From Actibacterium mucosum KCTC 23349 (lineage in GTDB: Bacteria; Pseudomonadota; Alphaproteobacteria; Rhodobacterales; Rhodobacteraceae): a DNA stretch of 64,000 bases. Every line of letters starts with the position of its first letter. Position 1 is the first letter of the stretch. The notes beneath the pieces were generated by a model. It was not told the DNA's origin and searched no databases. It worked only from the letters and a program-made list of their open reading frames with translations. The position numbers were made by a program, and so were the translations under genes. Positions 1-8,082 of the stretch are shown here, in pieces. The DNA lies in NCBI RefSeq assembly GCF_000647975.1, contig NZ_JFKE01000001.1:124001-188000 (forward strand), written 5' to 3'.

Positions 1-309
1 GCCCTGATGGGGGCGCTGACCGGCATTGCCGCGATCATCGCCTCTGCACGCCTGAACGCGGTTGACGTGGGTCTGGGCACGCTGGACGAGCTGCGCGTAA
101 TCGCGGCCGCCGTTATCGGTGGCACGGCGCTGGCTGGCGGGTTTGGTACGATCTATGGCGCCGTGATCGGCGCGCTGATCATGCAGACACTGCAATCGGG
201 CATGGCCTCGGTCGGCGTTGACGCGCCGCTGCAAAACATCGTCGTTGGTCTGGTTCTGGTTTTCGCCGTCTGGGTCGACATCGTTTATCGCCGGCGCACC
301 GGTCAATAA
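1..309 (+). CDS. CUT2-family sugar ABC transporter permease, C-terminal fragment (XylH-like)
   Basis: The reading frame is open from the first base, so the gene starts before the window; about 102 residues remain. They contain the last membrane segments of a ribose/xylose-type (CUT2) permease, with the family pattern [24 protein letters not shown] followed by a final hydrophobic helix and a basic tail (YRRRTGQ). The ATPase gene follows 14 bases downstream on the same strand, as usual for these importers. By family knowledge it would form the inner-membrane channel for a pentose or similar monosaccharide. The substrate cannot be read from this fragment; xylose is suggested only by the short single-domain ATPase next to it. 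Confidence 0.85.
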   Translation, partial: ALMGALTGIAAIIASARLNAVDVGLGTLDELRVIAAAVIGGTALAGGFGTIYGAVIGALIMQTLQSGMASVGVDAPLQNIVVGLVLVFAVWVDIVYRRRTGQ

Positions 310-323
310 GGGGGATTGAGGAT

Positions 324-1091
324 ATGACGAACCAAACACCTCTTGTCGAGATGAAGAACATGAGCATCTCGTTCGGCGGTATCCGCGCCGTGGATGATGT
401 GAGTGTGGATCTGCAACCGGGCGAAGTTGTGGGCCTGCTGGGCCATAACGGCGCCGGTAAGTCGACACTGATCAAGATGCTGTCGGGTGCCTATCAGGGG
501 GATGCTGGCGAGATCTACGTGAATGGCGAACGGGTTGAGATTCACAACCCCCGGGACGCGCGTAAATACAATATCGAGACCATCTATCAGACGCTGGCGC
601 TGGCAGATAATCTCGATGCCGCATCGAACCTGTTTTTGGGGCGCGAGCTGGTCACCGCAACCGGCACGCTGGACGATGACGCGATGGAGGCTGAAACCCG
701 CAAGATCATGGGCCGCCTGAACCCGAACTTTCAGAAGTTCAGTTCGCCGGTATCGGCCCTGTCGGGTGGTCAGCGGCAGTCGGTGGCGATTGCGCGTGCG
801 GTGTATTTCAACGCCAAAATCCTGATCATGGACGAGCCCACCGCCGCACTTGGCCCGCACGAAACGCAGATGGTGGCCGAACTGATCAAACAGCTGAAGG
901 CCGAAGGCATCGGCATCTTCCTGATCGACCACGACGTGCATGCCGTGATGGAACTGTGCGACCGCGCCAGCGTCATGAAAAACGGCAAGCTGGTTGGCAC
1001 CGTGAACATCCCTGATGTGACCGATGACGACCTGCTGAGCATGATCATCCTGGGCAAAAAGCCTGGAGAAAAAGCTCCCGCGGAAGAGTAG
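324..1091 (+). CDS. CUT2-type sugar ABC transporter ATP-binding protein (XylG-like, single ATPase domain)
   Basis: The 255-residue product has one complete ABC ATPase domain: Walker [10 protein letters not shown], signature [13 protein letters not shown], Walker [12 protein letters not shown] and switch histidine in LIDHD. Classical XylG/RbsA proteins carry two tandem domains, so this is the short form common in Alphaproteobacteria, which presumably acts as a homodimer. It would energise the permease encoded just upstream for import of a monosaccharide, perhaps xylose. A GAGG element lies just before the ATG, with GGGGG slightly further up. The protein resembles the FrcA-like ATPase encoded at 4888-5670. 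The binding protein should lie outside the window. Confidence 0.88.
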   Translation: MTNQTPLVEMKNMSISFGGIRAVDDVSVDLQPGEVVGLLGHNGAGKSTLIKMLSGAYQGDAGEIYVNGERVEIHNPRDARKYNIETIYQTLALADNLDAASNLFLGRELVTATGTLDDDAMEAETRKIMGRLNPNFQKFSSPVSALSGGQRQSVAIARAVYFNAKILIMDEPTAALGPHETQMVAELIKQLKAEGIGIFLIDHDVHAVMELCDRASVMKNGKLVGTVNIPDVTDDDLLSMIILGKKPGEKAPAEE

Positions 1092-1115
1092 GTCATCCCC
1101 CTGCTCTCCCCTCCT

Positions 1116-1146
1116 AACGGCGCCGCCTCACCCAGGTGGCGCCGTT
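1116..1146. terminator. GC-rich hairpin between convergent genes
   Basis: The arms AACGGCGCC and GGCGCCGTT pair perfectly over nine bases, with three more possible inner pairs and a loop of about seven. It lies 25 bases after the ATPase stop and just past the TetR stop on the other strand, so it could end both transcripts. There is no long T run, so termination is inferred from position and stem strength. Confidence 0.6.
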
Positions 1147-1153
1147 CTCGATT

Positions 1154-1756
1154 CTAGTCCAGACATGCGCATGACAAACCCAACGCTTGCAGCGTTGTAT
1201 GCACTGGCGTCCACAATGCGTCCTCGTCATGCACGGCACGTGCCATTGTGTTCAGACCTGCCAGCAGGTTCTGCAGCGCTGGTGCAATCTTGGCGATGTC
1301 CGCATCGTCGGCGATCTCGCCCTGCGCCCTTGCGATGGCCAACAATTGCCGGAAACGTTCAGTGCTTGCATTGACTGCTGCCGCTGTCATGTCCAGCACT
1401 TCCTGATCACGGCCATGCACTTCGTTCAGCGTGTTGATTATCATGCAGCCGCGATGTTCCGGGTCTTCGGCGCGCTGCTTGGCAACGGCGCGGAAGACCT
1501 CGACAATTTTTGGAACCACTTTTTCGCCCGGTGTGATGTCGGACAGAACGGCATCTGGTGATCGGGCGGCGTAAACCTCCATCACCTTCGCAAACAAAGC
1601 CTCGCGCGTGTCGAACGCGTTGTAAAAGCTGGACCTTGTGATCCCCAGTTTCTCGGATAACGACTTGACCGTTGCCGCTGAATACCCGTGCGACCAAATC
1701 TCTTGCATCACGGTTTCAACTGCTTCGTTCTTGTCGAATTTCGAAGGTCTGGGCAT
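1154..1756 (-). CDS. TetR-family transcriptional regulator (AcuR/NemR-like)
   Basis: The product is about 200 residues. An N-terminal TetR helix-turn-helix (residues about 20-50, with ITRSSFYNAFDTREALF) is followed by an all-helical ligand domain containing RGCMIINT, a pattern typical of NemR/AcuR-like repressors. I place the start at the MPRPSKFD methionine. Upstream in-frame methionines would put coding sequence over a perfect palindrome that looks like an operator. The gene is divergent from the haloalkane dehalogenase gene, so the simplest model is that it represses itself and that gene and responds to the enzyme's substrate or a related electrophile. The ligand is unknown. Confidence 0.8.
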   Translation of the reverse strand: MPRPSKFDKNEAVETVMQEIWSHGYSAATVKSLSEKLGITRSSFYNAFDTREALFAKVMEVYAARSPDAVLSDITPGEKVVPKIVEVFRAVAKQRAEDPEHRGCMIINTLNEVHGRDQEVLDMTAAAVNASTERFRQLLAIARAQGEIADDADIAKIAPALQNLLAGLNTMARAVHDEDALWTPVHTTLQALGLSCACLD

Positions 1757-1774
1757 TTTTTGGATTTCCATTTT

Positions 1775-1826
1775 ATACATGTATGGACAAAACAAGTCCC
1801 TTTCATTAAACACTACTGTACAAAAC
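1775..1826. promoter_or_regulatory. Putative TetR operator region: palindrome plus direct repeats
   Basis: A perfect 10-base palindrome ATACATGTAT sits at 1775-1784. Two direct repeats of TGKACAAAAC lie at 1784-1793 and 1817-1826, 33 bases apart, about three helical turns. They occupy the gap between the divergent TetR and dehalogenase genes. Use as an operator is inferred from symmetry and position only. Confidence 0.45.
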
Positions 1827-1903
1827 CCTCAGATGCAACTTTGCTCTGTGACTTTCCCCAATGGCGCGTCACGTGACGATGCCAAACAATGAGGTATTGC
1901 CAA

Positions 1904-2875
1904 ATGGCCAATCTTCTAAAACTCGCGGTGTTGGCTCTCGCAGCGCTGCCACTTTCAGTGCAGGCCGAAGCACCTGCGCACAAACTGCCACTGCCTGTGA
2001 TCTCGGAAGAACAATCACTGACGGTGAAAATGATCCCTGTTTTGGACAGCGAGATCGCCTATGTGGAATCCGGCACCGGTGCGCCGGTTCTGTTCATCCA
2101 CGGCAACCCGACCTCGTCTTACTTGTGGCGCAACGTCCTGCCCTATGCAGCCGAAACGGGTCGTGCAATCGCATTCGACCTGATCGGAATGGGCAATTCG
2201 GGCAAGCCCGATATCGACCATAGCTATGCCGACCACTATGCGTATGTCGAAGGGTTCGTTGAAGCCATGGAACTGACCGATATCACGTTGGTCATCCACG
2301 ACTGGGGCGCAGCGCTTGGATGGGACTTTGCCCGTCAAAACCCGGACAAGGTCAAACGGATCGCGTTTATGGAAGGCGTTCTGCCCCCGTCCTTTCCGAT
2401 CCCATCATTCGACGCAATGGGGGATGTAGGGCAGGCGATGAAAGCCATGCGCGATCCCGTGCAAGGTCATGAAATGGTGATTAAAAACAACATGTTTGTT
2501 GAGGTCGTTCTGCCCGGATTCGTGAACCGTCCGCTGGGCGCTGCGGCGGTGGAGGCCTATGGCGCGCCATTCGCAGACGAGGCATCGCGAACACCAACGC
2601 TGGAATGGCCCCGTCAATTGCCGATCGAGGGCGCCCCAGCCCAAATGGTGACCCTGATGGAAAACCTGCATGACTTCATGACAACCACCGACATGCCGAC
2701 GCTTTTGATCTATGCCGAACCCGGCGTGTTGGTGCCGCCGCAGGCCGTGGGGTGGTATACGTCCAACATGCAGAATGTTGAGACCGCTTTTGCCGGGCAA
2801 GGGTTCCACTTTTTCCAAGAAGACCAACCAGACGCAATCGGTCGCGCGCTGAAAGACTGGATGCGCCGAAACTAA
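1904..2875 (+). CDS. Haloalkane dehalogenase-like alpha/beta hydrolase with signal peptide
   Basis: The 323-residue protein has the haloalkane dehalogenase layout: HGNPTSSYLW (oxyanion and halide Asn68), nucleophile elbow VIHDWGAALGW (Asp133, halide Trp134), an acid Glu157 in AFMEG, and catalytic His302 in GQGFHFF. The Asp-His-Glu triad with Asn/Trp halide residues matches subfamily II (DhaA/LinB type). It would hydrolyse carbon-halogen bonds to an alcohol plus halide. The first 21 residues form a signal peptide ending VQA, so export to the periplasm is predicted; characterised members are mostly cytoplasmic. GAGG eight bases before the chosen ATG supports this start over one five codons upstream. 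A TetR gene is divergent. The physiological substrate is unknown. Confidence 0.82.
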   Translation: MANLLKLAVLALAALPLSVQAEAPAHKLPLPVISEEQSLTVKMIPVLDSEIAYVESGTGAPVLFIHGNPTSSYLWRNVLPYAAETGRAIAFDLIGMGNSGKPDIDHSYADHYAYVEGFVEAMELTDITLVIHDWGAALGWDFARQNPDKVKRIAFMEGVLPPSFPIPSFDAMGDVGQAMKAMRDPVQGHEMVIKNNMFVEVVLPGFVNRPLGAAAVEAYGAPFADEASRTPTLEWPRQLPIEGAPAQMVTLMENLHDFMTTTDMPTLLIYAEPGVLVPPQAVGWYTSNMQNVETAFAGQGFHFFQEDQPDAIGRALKDWMRRN

Positions 2876-3612
2876 GCCCCTTGCGGGTGGCGCGTGCCTT
2901 GCGCCGCCCGCGACTTGCGGCGGGCAGACGGAAGCTGCCCGGTGGCCTGCCGAAACGCCCGCGTGAAGGCGTCGTCGGAGCGGTATCCCAGGCGCCGCGC
3001 CACCTCGGACACGCGCGCGCCGTGGTCCAATTCAATCGCAGCGCGCGACAGCCGCCAGTTCCGAAGATAGGTCATCGGCGATACGCCCACCACATCGCGA
3101 AAACGGGCCATGAACGCGGATCGTGACATGCCGGCCTCTTCCGCCAAAGCCTCGGTTCGCCACGCCAGGTCCGGTCGGTCATGCATCAGCGTCAAGACCC
3201 GCGCCAATTGTGGGTCCGCCAACCCTGCAAACAAACCGGTTTCCGCCACGCCCTCTTCGGTTGCTCGACGCAAAAGGTGTATCAACAATGCCTCGGCGTA
3301 ACCCGTCAGTACCGTCTGACGCCCGCATCGCGTCGTCTTCAACTCGTCGACCAGCAATCCGACCAACGCAAAGGCCGGCGTGTCTGGCGTTGCGGTGAAC
3401 CGAAAACCCTGCATCGAGGCCAGCGGGCAAACGTCGCCGGCGCGCGTGTTCACGCGGATGGCCGCAACGGTCTTTGGACAGGTAGAAGCAACCACAACAG
3501 CAAAGTGCGCGCCATCGGGCAGGATACATACCTTTGCGCCTTGCAATTCCGGGCCGCCGACGGCCTCGACGGAAAGGGACTGCACGAGGGATGCCAGACG
3601 ATCTTGCTGCAT
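2872..3612 (-). CDS. AraC-family transcriptional regulator
   Basis: The 246-residue product has an N-terminal cupin-like ligand region, with a proline/glycine-rich stretch around residues 30-85, and a C-terminal AraC DNA-binding domain with two helix-turn-helices (MSRSAFMARFRDVVG and YRSDDAFTRAFRQATG). It is shorter than the usual 290-310 residues of this cupin-type group, but no frameshift is obvious. Its stop overlaps the dehalogenase stop by four bases in convergent orientation. It is divergent from the peroxiredoxin-like gene 87 bases away, which is its likely target by analogy with such AraC-oxidoreductase pairs. Confidence 0.82.
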   Translation of the reverse strand: MQQDRLASLVQSLSVEAVGGPELQGAKVCILPDGAHFAVVVASTCPKTVAAIRVNTRAGDVCPLASMQGFRFTATPDTPAFALVGLLVDELKTTRCGRQTVLTGYAEALLIHLLRRATEEGVAETGLFAGLADPQLARVLTLMHDRPDLAWRTEALAEEAGMSRSAFMARFRDVVGVSPMTYLRNWRLSRAAIELDHGARVSEVARRLGYRSDDAFTRAFRQATGQLPSARRKSRAAQGTRHPQGA

Positions 3613-3699
3613 TCTTGGACCTTATAGCGGATTTATAGGACTTTCTCCGCCTTTTTGTCCGGTATTGCAAGATCAACGTTAACCAACCGGAGTCTTCTG

Positions 3700-4236
3700 A
3701 TGCTGATACCACGTAAAAAAACACCTGATCTTTCCTTGCCCCTTGTCAACGGCGGGTCGTTTGACCTGACCAACGACGCAGGCCCGAAGGGCACGGTATT
3801 GTCATTCTATCGCGGCCTGCATTGCCCGATTTGTGCAACCTACCTGAAAGAGTTGGAGCGTCTGACCCCCGAATTCGAAGAGCGCGGTATAACAACTCTT
3901 GCGATTTCGTCAGACGGCGTTGAACGCGCGTCGGACATGGCAAAGAAAATCGAGGCAACGAACTTGCGATTTGCCTACGACTTGCCTCTGTCCGAGGCGC
4001 GTGACTGGGGTCTCTATATCTCGACCTCGCGCGGTAAAACGTCGATCGGCATCGAAGAGCCAGCGTTGTTCTCGGAACCCGGCCTGTTTCTGGTAACGCC
4101 AGAGCAGTCGCTTTATTACATGTCGGTTCAGACCATGCCGTTTGTCCGCCCCAGCTTCAAAGAGTTGCTGGGCGCCATCGATTTCGCGCAGAAGAATGAC
4201 TATCCGGCCCGCGGCGAATACCAGGGCGAGGTTTAA
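3700..4236 (+). CDS. Peroxiredoxin-like (AhpC/TSA, thioredoxin-fold) protein
   Basis: The 178-residue protein has a thioredoxin-fold AhpC/TSA layout: TPDLSLPLVNGGSFDL near the N-terminus, then FYRGLHCPICATYLKEL with Cys42 and Cys45 at the expected active-site helix. Typical peroxiredoxins have PxxxTxxC; here the segment is RGLHCPIC, a CxxC pair seen in a less-studied AhpC/TSA branch. Thiol-dependent peroxide or disulfide chemistry in the cytoplasm is therefore likely, but the substrate is unknown. CGGAG seven bases before the ATG supports the start, which removes 15 upstream in-frame codons. No signal peptide is seen. Its stop overlaps the frcK stop by four bases, and the AraC gene is divergent. 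Confidence 0.75.
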   Translation: MLIPRKKTPDLSLPLVNGGSFDLTNDAGPKGTVLSFYRGLHCPICATYLKELERLTPEFEERGITTLAISSDGVERASDMAKKIEATNLRFAYDLPLSEARDWGLYISTSRGKTSIGIEEPALFSEPGLFLVTPEQSLYYMSVQTMPFVRPSFKELLGAIDFAQKNDYPARGEYQGEV

Positions 4237-4904
4237 ACCTGAACCCCGTCCAGCTGGCGGATGGTCCAGTCCGCCGGCAACGAGTTATTGACCACCGTCC
4301 GGGCGTTGGGAATGTCGTTTTCCAACGCCCGTTTGCGGGCTACGTCTTCTGGCCAGCCATATCCCTGCCATCGTGCGATCAGGCGTTCCTCCAGTGCGCC
4401 CATAGGCACATCCAGAAACACTGTCAGATCAAACATGCCACGTAGCCTGTTCCAAGGCGCGCGATTCAGAAGTAGATAGTTCCCTTCGACCAAAACGATA
4501 CGATCCCCTTCCGTCACCAAGCCCGCCGCCGCACGAGACAAGTCGTCGGCGCGATCAAAGACGGGAAAGGCTACCTCAGGCTCGACCCTAAGACGCTGCA
4601 CCAGATGCACGAAGCCTTCGCCATCGAAGGTTTGCGGTGCACCCTTAACCGGTCGCTGACCGCGTTCGTCCAGAATGCAATTGTCGAAATGAAACCCGTC
4701 CATTGGCACAACCACGGCATCGGGTGTTGTGGGATCGTTGGCCAGCACCGATGACAACGCGGAACACAACGTGGACTTGCCTGCGCCCGGCGGTCCGGCC
4801 AGCGCTACCAGGACCCGCTTCCCTTCGTCAGGCAGCCCGCCGATATGGCGCGCCACCGCAGTTAAGGTGGTGCGGGATGGAAGTGGCTCAGGCGGCGGCG
4901 GCAT
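4233..4904 (-). CDS. frcK: FrcK-like P-loop sugar kinase/nucleoside-triphosphate hydrolase
   Basis: This 223-residue protein is a P-loop kinase of the uridine-kinase/phosphoribulokinase fold. It has Walker A GPPGAGKST at residues 37-45, the lid-like PMDGFHFDN, and the hydrophobic strand plus glutamate of IVLVEGNYLLL. It is the fourth gene of a block ordered binding protein, permease, ATPase, kinase, exactly the frcBCAK order known from Sinorhizobium. There FrcK is assigned as a kinase of unclear role in fructose uptake. The start overlaps the 3' end of frcA by 17 bases, indicating translational coupling. The phosphorylated substrate is not evident from sequence. Confidence 0.85.
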   Translation of the reverse strand: MPPPPEPLPSRTTLTAVARHIGGLPDEGKRVLVALAGPPGAGKSTLCSALSSVLANDPTTPDAVVVPMDGFHFDNCILDERGQRPVKGAPQTFDGEGFVHLVQRLRVEPEVAFPVFDRADDLSRAAAGLVTEGDRIVLVEGNYLLLNRAPWNRLRGMFDLTVFLDVPMGALEERLIARWQGYGWPEDVARKRALENDIPNARTVVNNSLPADWTIRQLDGVQV

Positions 4905-5670
4905 CCTGAGGCGGCTCCTTTGCGCCGGTCATATAAGCCACGGCGTCCGACATTGTGCATTCGCTGGGTTTGATCACGCAAAGGCGTCGGCCAAGCCGAT
5001 GCACATGGATCCGGTCAGCCACTTCAAAAACATGCGGCATGTTATGGCTGATCAGCACAATCGGGATGCCGCGCGCGCGCACGTCATTGATCAGCTCCAG
5101 CACCCGGCGGCTTTCCTTGACGCCCAGCGCCGCAGTGGGTTCATCCATGATGATCACCTTGGACCCGAAGGCCGCGGCGCGGGCCACGGCCACGCCCTGA
5201 CGCTGACCGCCCGACAGGGTTTCCACGGCCTGGCTGATATTCTGAATGGTCATCAGACCCAGCTCGGTCAACTTCTCGCGGGCGAAACGTTCCATCTCGC
5301 GCTTGTCGAGCTGTTTGAAAATCGCGCCCCGAATGCCGGGTTTGCGGATCTCGCGCCCCAGAAACATATTGTCGGCAATCGACAGGGCAGGCGACAGAGC
5401 AAGCGTCTGATACACAGTCTCGATCCCCGCGTCGCGGGCCGAAATCGGGCTGGGAAACACAACTGGTTGTCCGTCCAGTAAAACCTCTCCCTCGTCTGGT
5501 TGGACAGCCCCAGACAGTGCCTTGATCAGGGTGGATTTGCCCGCGCCGTTATCGCCGATCACGCCCAGAACCTCACCCGGGTAAAGGTCGAAATCTGCAT
5601 GGTCCAGCGCCACAACGCGACCAAATCGTTTGACCAGTCCCTTAGCTTGCAAAATGGGTTGCTGGCTCAT
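4888..5670 (-). CDS. frcA: Fructose/monosaccharide ABC transporter ATP-binding protein FrcA
   Basis: The 260-residue product has a single ABC ATPase domain: Walker A GDNGAGKST, signature LSGGQRQGVAVAR, Walker [12 protein letters not shown] and switch LISHN. It is the CUT2 short form. Its ATG overlaps the frcC stop as ATGA, so I start here rather than at in-frame codons inside frcC. It should couple ATP hydrolysis to import through FrcC of sugar captured by FrcB. The alanine-rich tail overlaps the start of frcK. Fructose is inferred from the frcBCAK gene order; mannose and ribose are possible alternative substrates. Confidence 0.88.
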   Translation of the reverse strand: MSQQPILQAKGLVKRFGRVVALDHADFDLYPGEVLGVIGDNGAGKSTLIKALSGAVQPDEGEVLLDGQPVVFPSPISARDAGIETVYQTLALSPALSIADNMFLGREIRKPGIRGAIFKQLDKREMERFAREKLTELGLMTIQNISQAVETLSGGQRQGVAVARAAAFGSKVIIMDEPTAALGVKESRRVLELINDVRARGIPIVLISHNMPHVFEVADRIHVHRLGRRLCVIKPSECTMSDAVAYMTGAKEPPQDAAAA

Positions 5671-6737
5671 ACCGAAACCCTCCGGATCCATTGGTCGATT
5701 GAAACCGCCAGGATGATCAGGCAGCCGGAAGCGAACAGTACCCACTGTGGATCAGCGCCAGCCAGACGCAGCCCGGCCGCAAAGACTCCCACGATCAGCG
5801 CGCCAAAGAGCGAACCCAAAATCGCCCCGCGCCCACCGAATAGCGACGTGCCACCGATCACCACGGCGGCGATGGATTCAAGGTTGGCCTCTTGGAACGA
5901 GGATGGCGAAACCGACCCCACGCGCCCGATGGCCGCCCAAGCCGCAATGCCACAGATGAAACCAGCCACAACATAGACCGACACAAGGATGCGATCGGAC
6001 CGGATACCGGCCAGTTCGGCGGCATCCTTGTCGTCGCCAACGGCGTAAACGGCGCGTCCCCATGCAGTGTTGGTCAGCAAGTACCAAAACACCAAGAAGA
6101 TAACCAACATAAGCACCACACCATAGGTGATATTGGCGTTGAACCCGATCAGGTCGTCGATGAAGGTCACTTTGCCGCCGAAGAACTTCAATGCGGGTGC
6201 CTCGGCATCAATGTCCTGACTTCGGATCGATTGCGACCCTGTGTAAAGGAAAACCGAAGCAAGAAAGATCCGCCACGAGCCCAGAGTAACGATAAAGGGC
6301 GGCAGCTTGAGGCGGGTGACCAGAACACCGTTCAGCATACCGCAGGCCATGCCCACCAGAATGCCAATGATGATCGCAAACCCTGCTGGCATGCCATAGG
6401 TCACACCAAGATTGCCCATCACCACATAACTAAGAACCATCACCGCACCGACGGACAGGTCGATCCCGGCTGTTAAAATCACCAATGTCTGTGCGCAAGC
6501 AAGGATGCCAACGATAGCGACCTGCTGCATGATTAAGCCCAGCGTGAAGGGCGAAAAGAACCGCTCTCCGGCGACCAGGCCGAACCCAACGATGGACACG
6601 GCCAGAATGATCACCGGCACCATGGCCGGGTTCGCGTGCAGGAAATGCTGGAACTTGTCCAGAAGTGAACGGTGGCCTTCAAACTCGGCGACTGAGGTGT
6701 CGCTGCTGTCCAGCTCTGCTTCGAAATTGTCCGCCAT
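5667..6737 (-). CDS. frcC: Fructose/monosaccharide ABC transporter permease FrcC
   Basis: About 356 residues with eight to ten hydrophobic segments and the CUT2 permease signatures ILTAGIDLSVGAVMVLS and the late AAVVIGGTSLFGGRGAILG. A polar N-terminal stretch of about 40 residues, rich in acidic and serine residues, precedes the first membrane helix. Two adjacent ATGs are possible; the second is better spaced from GAGGG. It should form the inner-membrane pore dimer for FrcB-delivered sugar. It is separated from frcB by 106 bases containing a terminator-like hairpin, and overlaps frcA by four bases. Confidence 0.9.
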   Translation of the reverse strand: MADNFEAELDSSDTSVAEFEGHRSLLDKFQHFLHANPAMVPVIILAVSIVGFGLVAGERFFSPFTLGLIMQQVAIVGILACAQTLVILTAGIDLSVGAVMVLSYVVMGNLGVTYGMPAGFAIIIGILVGMACGMLNGVLVTRLKLPPFIVTLGSWRIFLASVFLYTGSQSIRSQDIDAEAPALKFFGGKVTFIDDLIGFNANITYGVVLMLVIFLVFWYLLTNTAWGRAVYAVGDDKDAAELAGIRSDRILVSVYVVAGFICGIAAWAAIGRVGSVSPSSFQEANLESIAAVVIGGTSLFGGRGAILGSLFGALIVGVFAAGLRLAGADPQWVLFASGCLIILAVSIDQWIRRVSV

Positions 6738-6790
6738 CATTCCCTCAATGTTGGCGGCGCGTGTGGGCGCCTGTCATGTCTTCGCAAAAA

Positions 6791-6810
6791 CGGGGGCCGG
6801 ATGGCCCCCG
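6791..6810 (-). terminator. Intercistronic hairpin plus T5 between frcB and frcC
   Basis: On the minus strand CGGGGGCC, a four-base loop and GGCCCCCG form an eight-pair stem followed immediately by TTTTTGCG (6785-6790 read in reverse). This is a good intrinsic terminator inside an operon. Partial termination or 3' stabilisation would leave more FrcB message than permease/ATPase message. Confidence 0.7.
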
Positions 6811-6843
6811 CCTGTTGTACGATCCGGAAATGTCAGTGTGACA

Positions 6844-7881
6844 TCAACCCCAGCAGCGGTCGAGGCCTTCCGCGATGCCAATCGACGGCACACCGTCAAC
6901 CGCTTCGCCGGTAACCAGGCTGACGCCGGTGTTGAAGAAGTCCAGACCCGGGGTGTTTTCCGGCTTGGTGCCGTCCTTGGCCCAGGCCGCAATCGCTTCG
7001 ATACCCAGCGAGGCCATCAGCAGCGGGTACTGCTGCGAGGTTGCGCCGATCACGCCGGCCTCAACGTCCTTGACGCCCGGGCAACCGCCGTCAACCGAAA
7101 CGATCAGAACGCCTTCTTCCTTGCCGAAGCTTTTCAGCGTCTCATAGGCGCCAGCGGCAGACGGTTCGTTGATGGTGTAAACAACGTTGATGTCCGGGTC
7201 CTTCAGCAGAAGGTTTTCCATCGCCTTGCGGCCACCTTCTTCGTTGCCCGAGGTCACGTCGTTGCCAACGATGCGGGGATCGTCTTCGTCACCCCATTTG
7301 CTGACGTCTTTTACGTCGATGCCGAAACCGGTCAAAAAGCCCTGGTCACGCAGAACGCCAACGGACGGCTGGCTTTCGTTCAGGTCCAGCATGGCGATCT
7401 TGGCGTCGGCAGCTGCGTCGCCCAGCGTGGCCGCGGCCCAGGCGCCGATCAGGCGGCCAGCCTCGAAGTTGTCGGTGGCAAAGGTTGCGTCAGCGGCCGA
7501 GATCGGCTCCAACGGTGTGTCCAGCGCGATCACCAGAACACCTTCGGCACGGGCGGCTTCAACCACCGGCACGATGGCTTTGGTGTCCGACGCGGTCAGC
7601 AGGATACCTTTGGCGCCCGAGGCCACGCAGGTCTCGATGGCCTGCACCTGGGTTTCGTGGTCCCCGTCCACCTTACCGGCATAAGACTGCAGCGAAATGC
7701 CCAGCTCTTCTGCCTTGGCGGTGGCGCCTTCCTTCATTTTCACGAAGAAGGGGTTGATGTCGGTCTTGGTGATCAGACATGCCGAGACGGCATGTCCATC
7801 GGCCATGGCACCAGTGGCCGACAGCAGGCCAGCCACGGTTGCAGCAGCAGTTGACCCAATAAGCTTGGATGTAAGTTTCAA
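6844..7881 (-). CDS. frcB: Fructose/monosaccharide ABC transporter substrate-binding protein FrcB (TTG start)
   Basis: About 345 residues of a periplasmic binding protein of the ribose/fructose type. The preferred start is a TTG codon: GGGAGG stands five bases ahead of it, and the product then begins [10 protein letters not shown] with a normal signal peptide ending about AMA (residue 27). An upstream in-frame codon would give an implausible head. The mature protein shows the expected pattern of [19 protein letters not shown] near the N-terminus, [17 protein letters not shown], and the hinge/ligand segments IALDTPLEP and [16 protein letters not shown]. It binds sugar in the periplasm for FrcC/FrcA. 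The divergent ROK gene and the palindrome upstream suggest sugar-responsive repression. Confidence 0.9.
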   Translation of the reverse strand: MKLTSKLIGSTAAATVAGLLSATGAMADGHAVSACLITKTDINPFFVKMKEGATAKAEELGISLQSYAGKVDGDHETQVQAIETCVASGAKGILLTASDTKAIVPVVEAARAEGVLVIALDTPLEPISAADATFATDNFEAGRLIGAWAAATLGDAAADAKIAMLDLNESQPSVGVLRDQGFLTGFGIDVKDVSKWGDEDDPRIVGNDVTSGNEEGGRKAMENLLLKDPDINVVYTINEPSAAGAYETLKSFGKEEGVLIVSVDGGCPGVKDVEAGVIGATSQQYPLLMASLGIEAIAAWAKDGTKPENTPGLDFFNTGVSLVTGEAVDGVPSIGIAEGLDRCWG

Positions 7882-7988
7882 GAGAACCTCCCATTTTCTC
7901 GTTCCCACCAACTTGTCGGGTTAGCGGGTAACCGGTCTCCCATACCGGTCCGAGAACATGAAAATGCGATTCTGAAGGTCAAGTCAAG

Positions 7989-8015
7989 AATATTAAGTCA
8001 AAGTGATTTAATATT
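7989..8015. promoter_or_regulatory. Palindromic operator candidate between frcB and frcR
   Basis: AATATTAAGTCA at 7989-8000 and TGATTTAATATT at 8004-8015 are 12-base arms with one mismatch around a three-base spacer. It is the most symmetric element in the divergent frcB/frcR gap, and TTGACA starts within its right edge (8014-8019). It is a natural site for the ROK repressor; binding is inferred. Confidence 0.6.
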
Positions 8016-8082
8016 GACAGGACGCGGTTCACGTACCCACGCTCTTGAAGGAATCTTGGTTTTCAGGTACGTGGCCCGCGCA

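Noticed and set aside
1757-1813. Longer N-terminus for the TetR protein
   Set aside because: It would make the palindrome part of the coding sequence and gives a head (MFNERDLF) unlike TetR proteins.
2872-3612. AraC gene as a broken gene because it is short
   Set aside because: Both DNA-binding helices and a continuous N-terminal domain are present and no neighbouring frame continues the family; a short natural form is more likely.
8014-8082. Upstream TTG start for frcR
   Set aside because: The TTG lies in the palindrome and forms TTGACA; the ATG at 8083 gives a normal ROK length.
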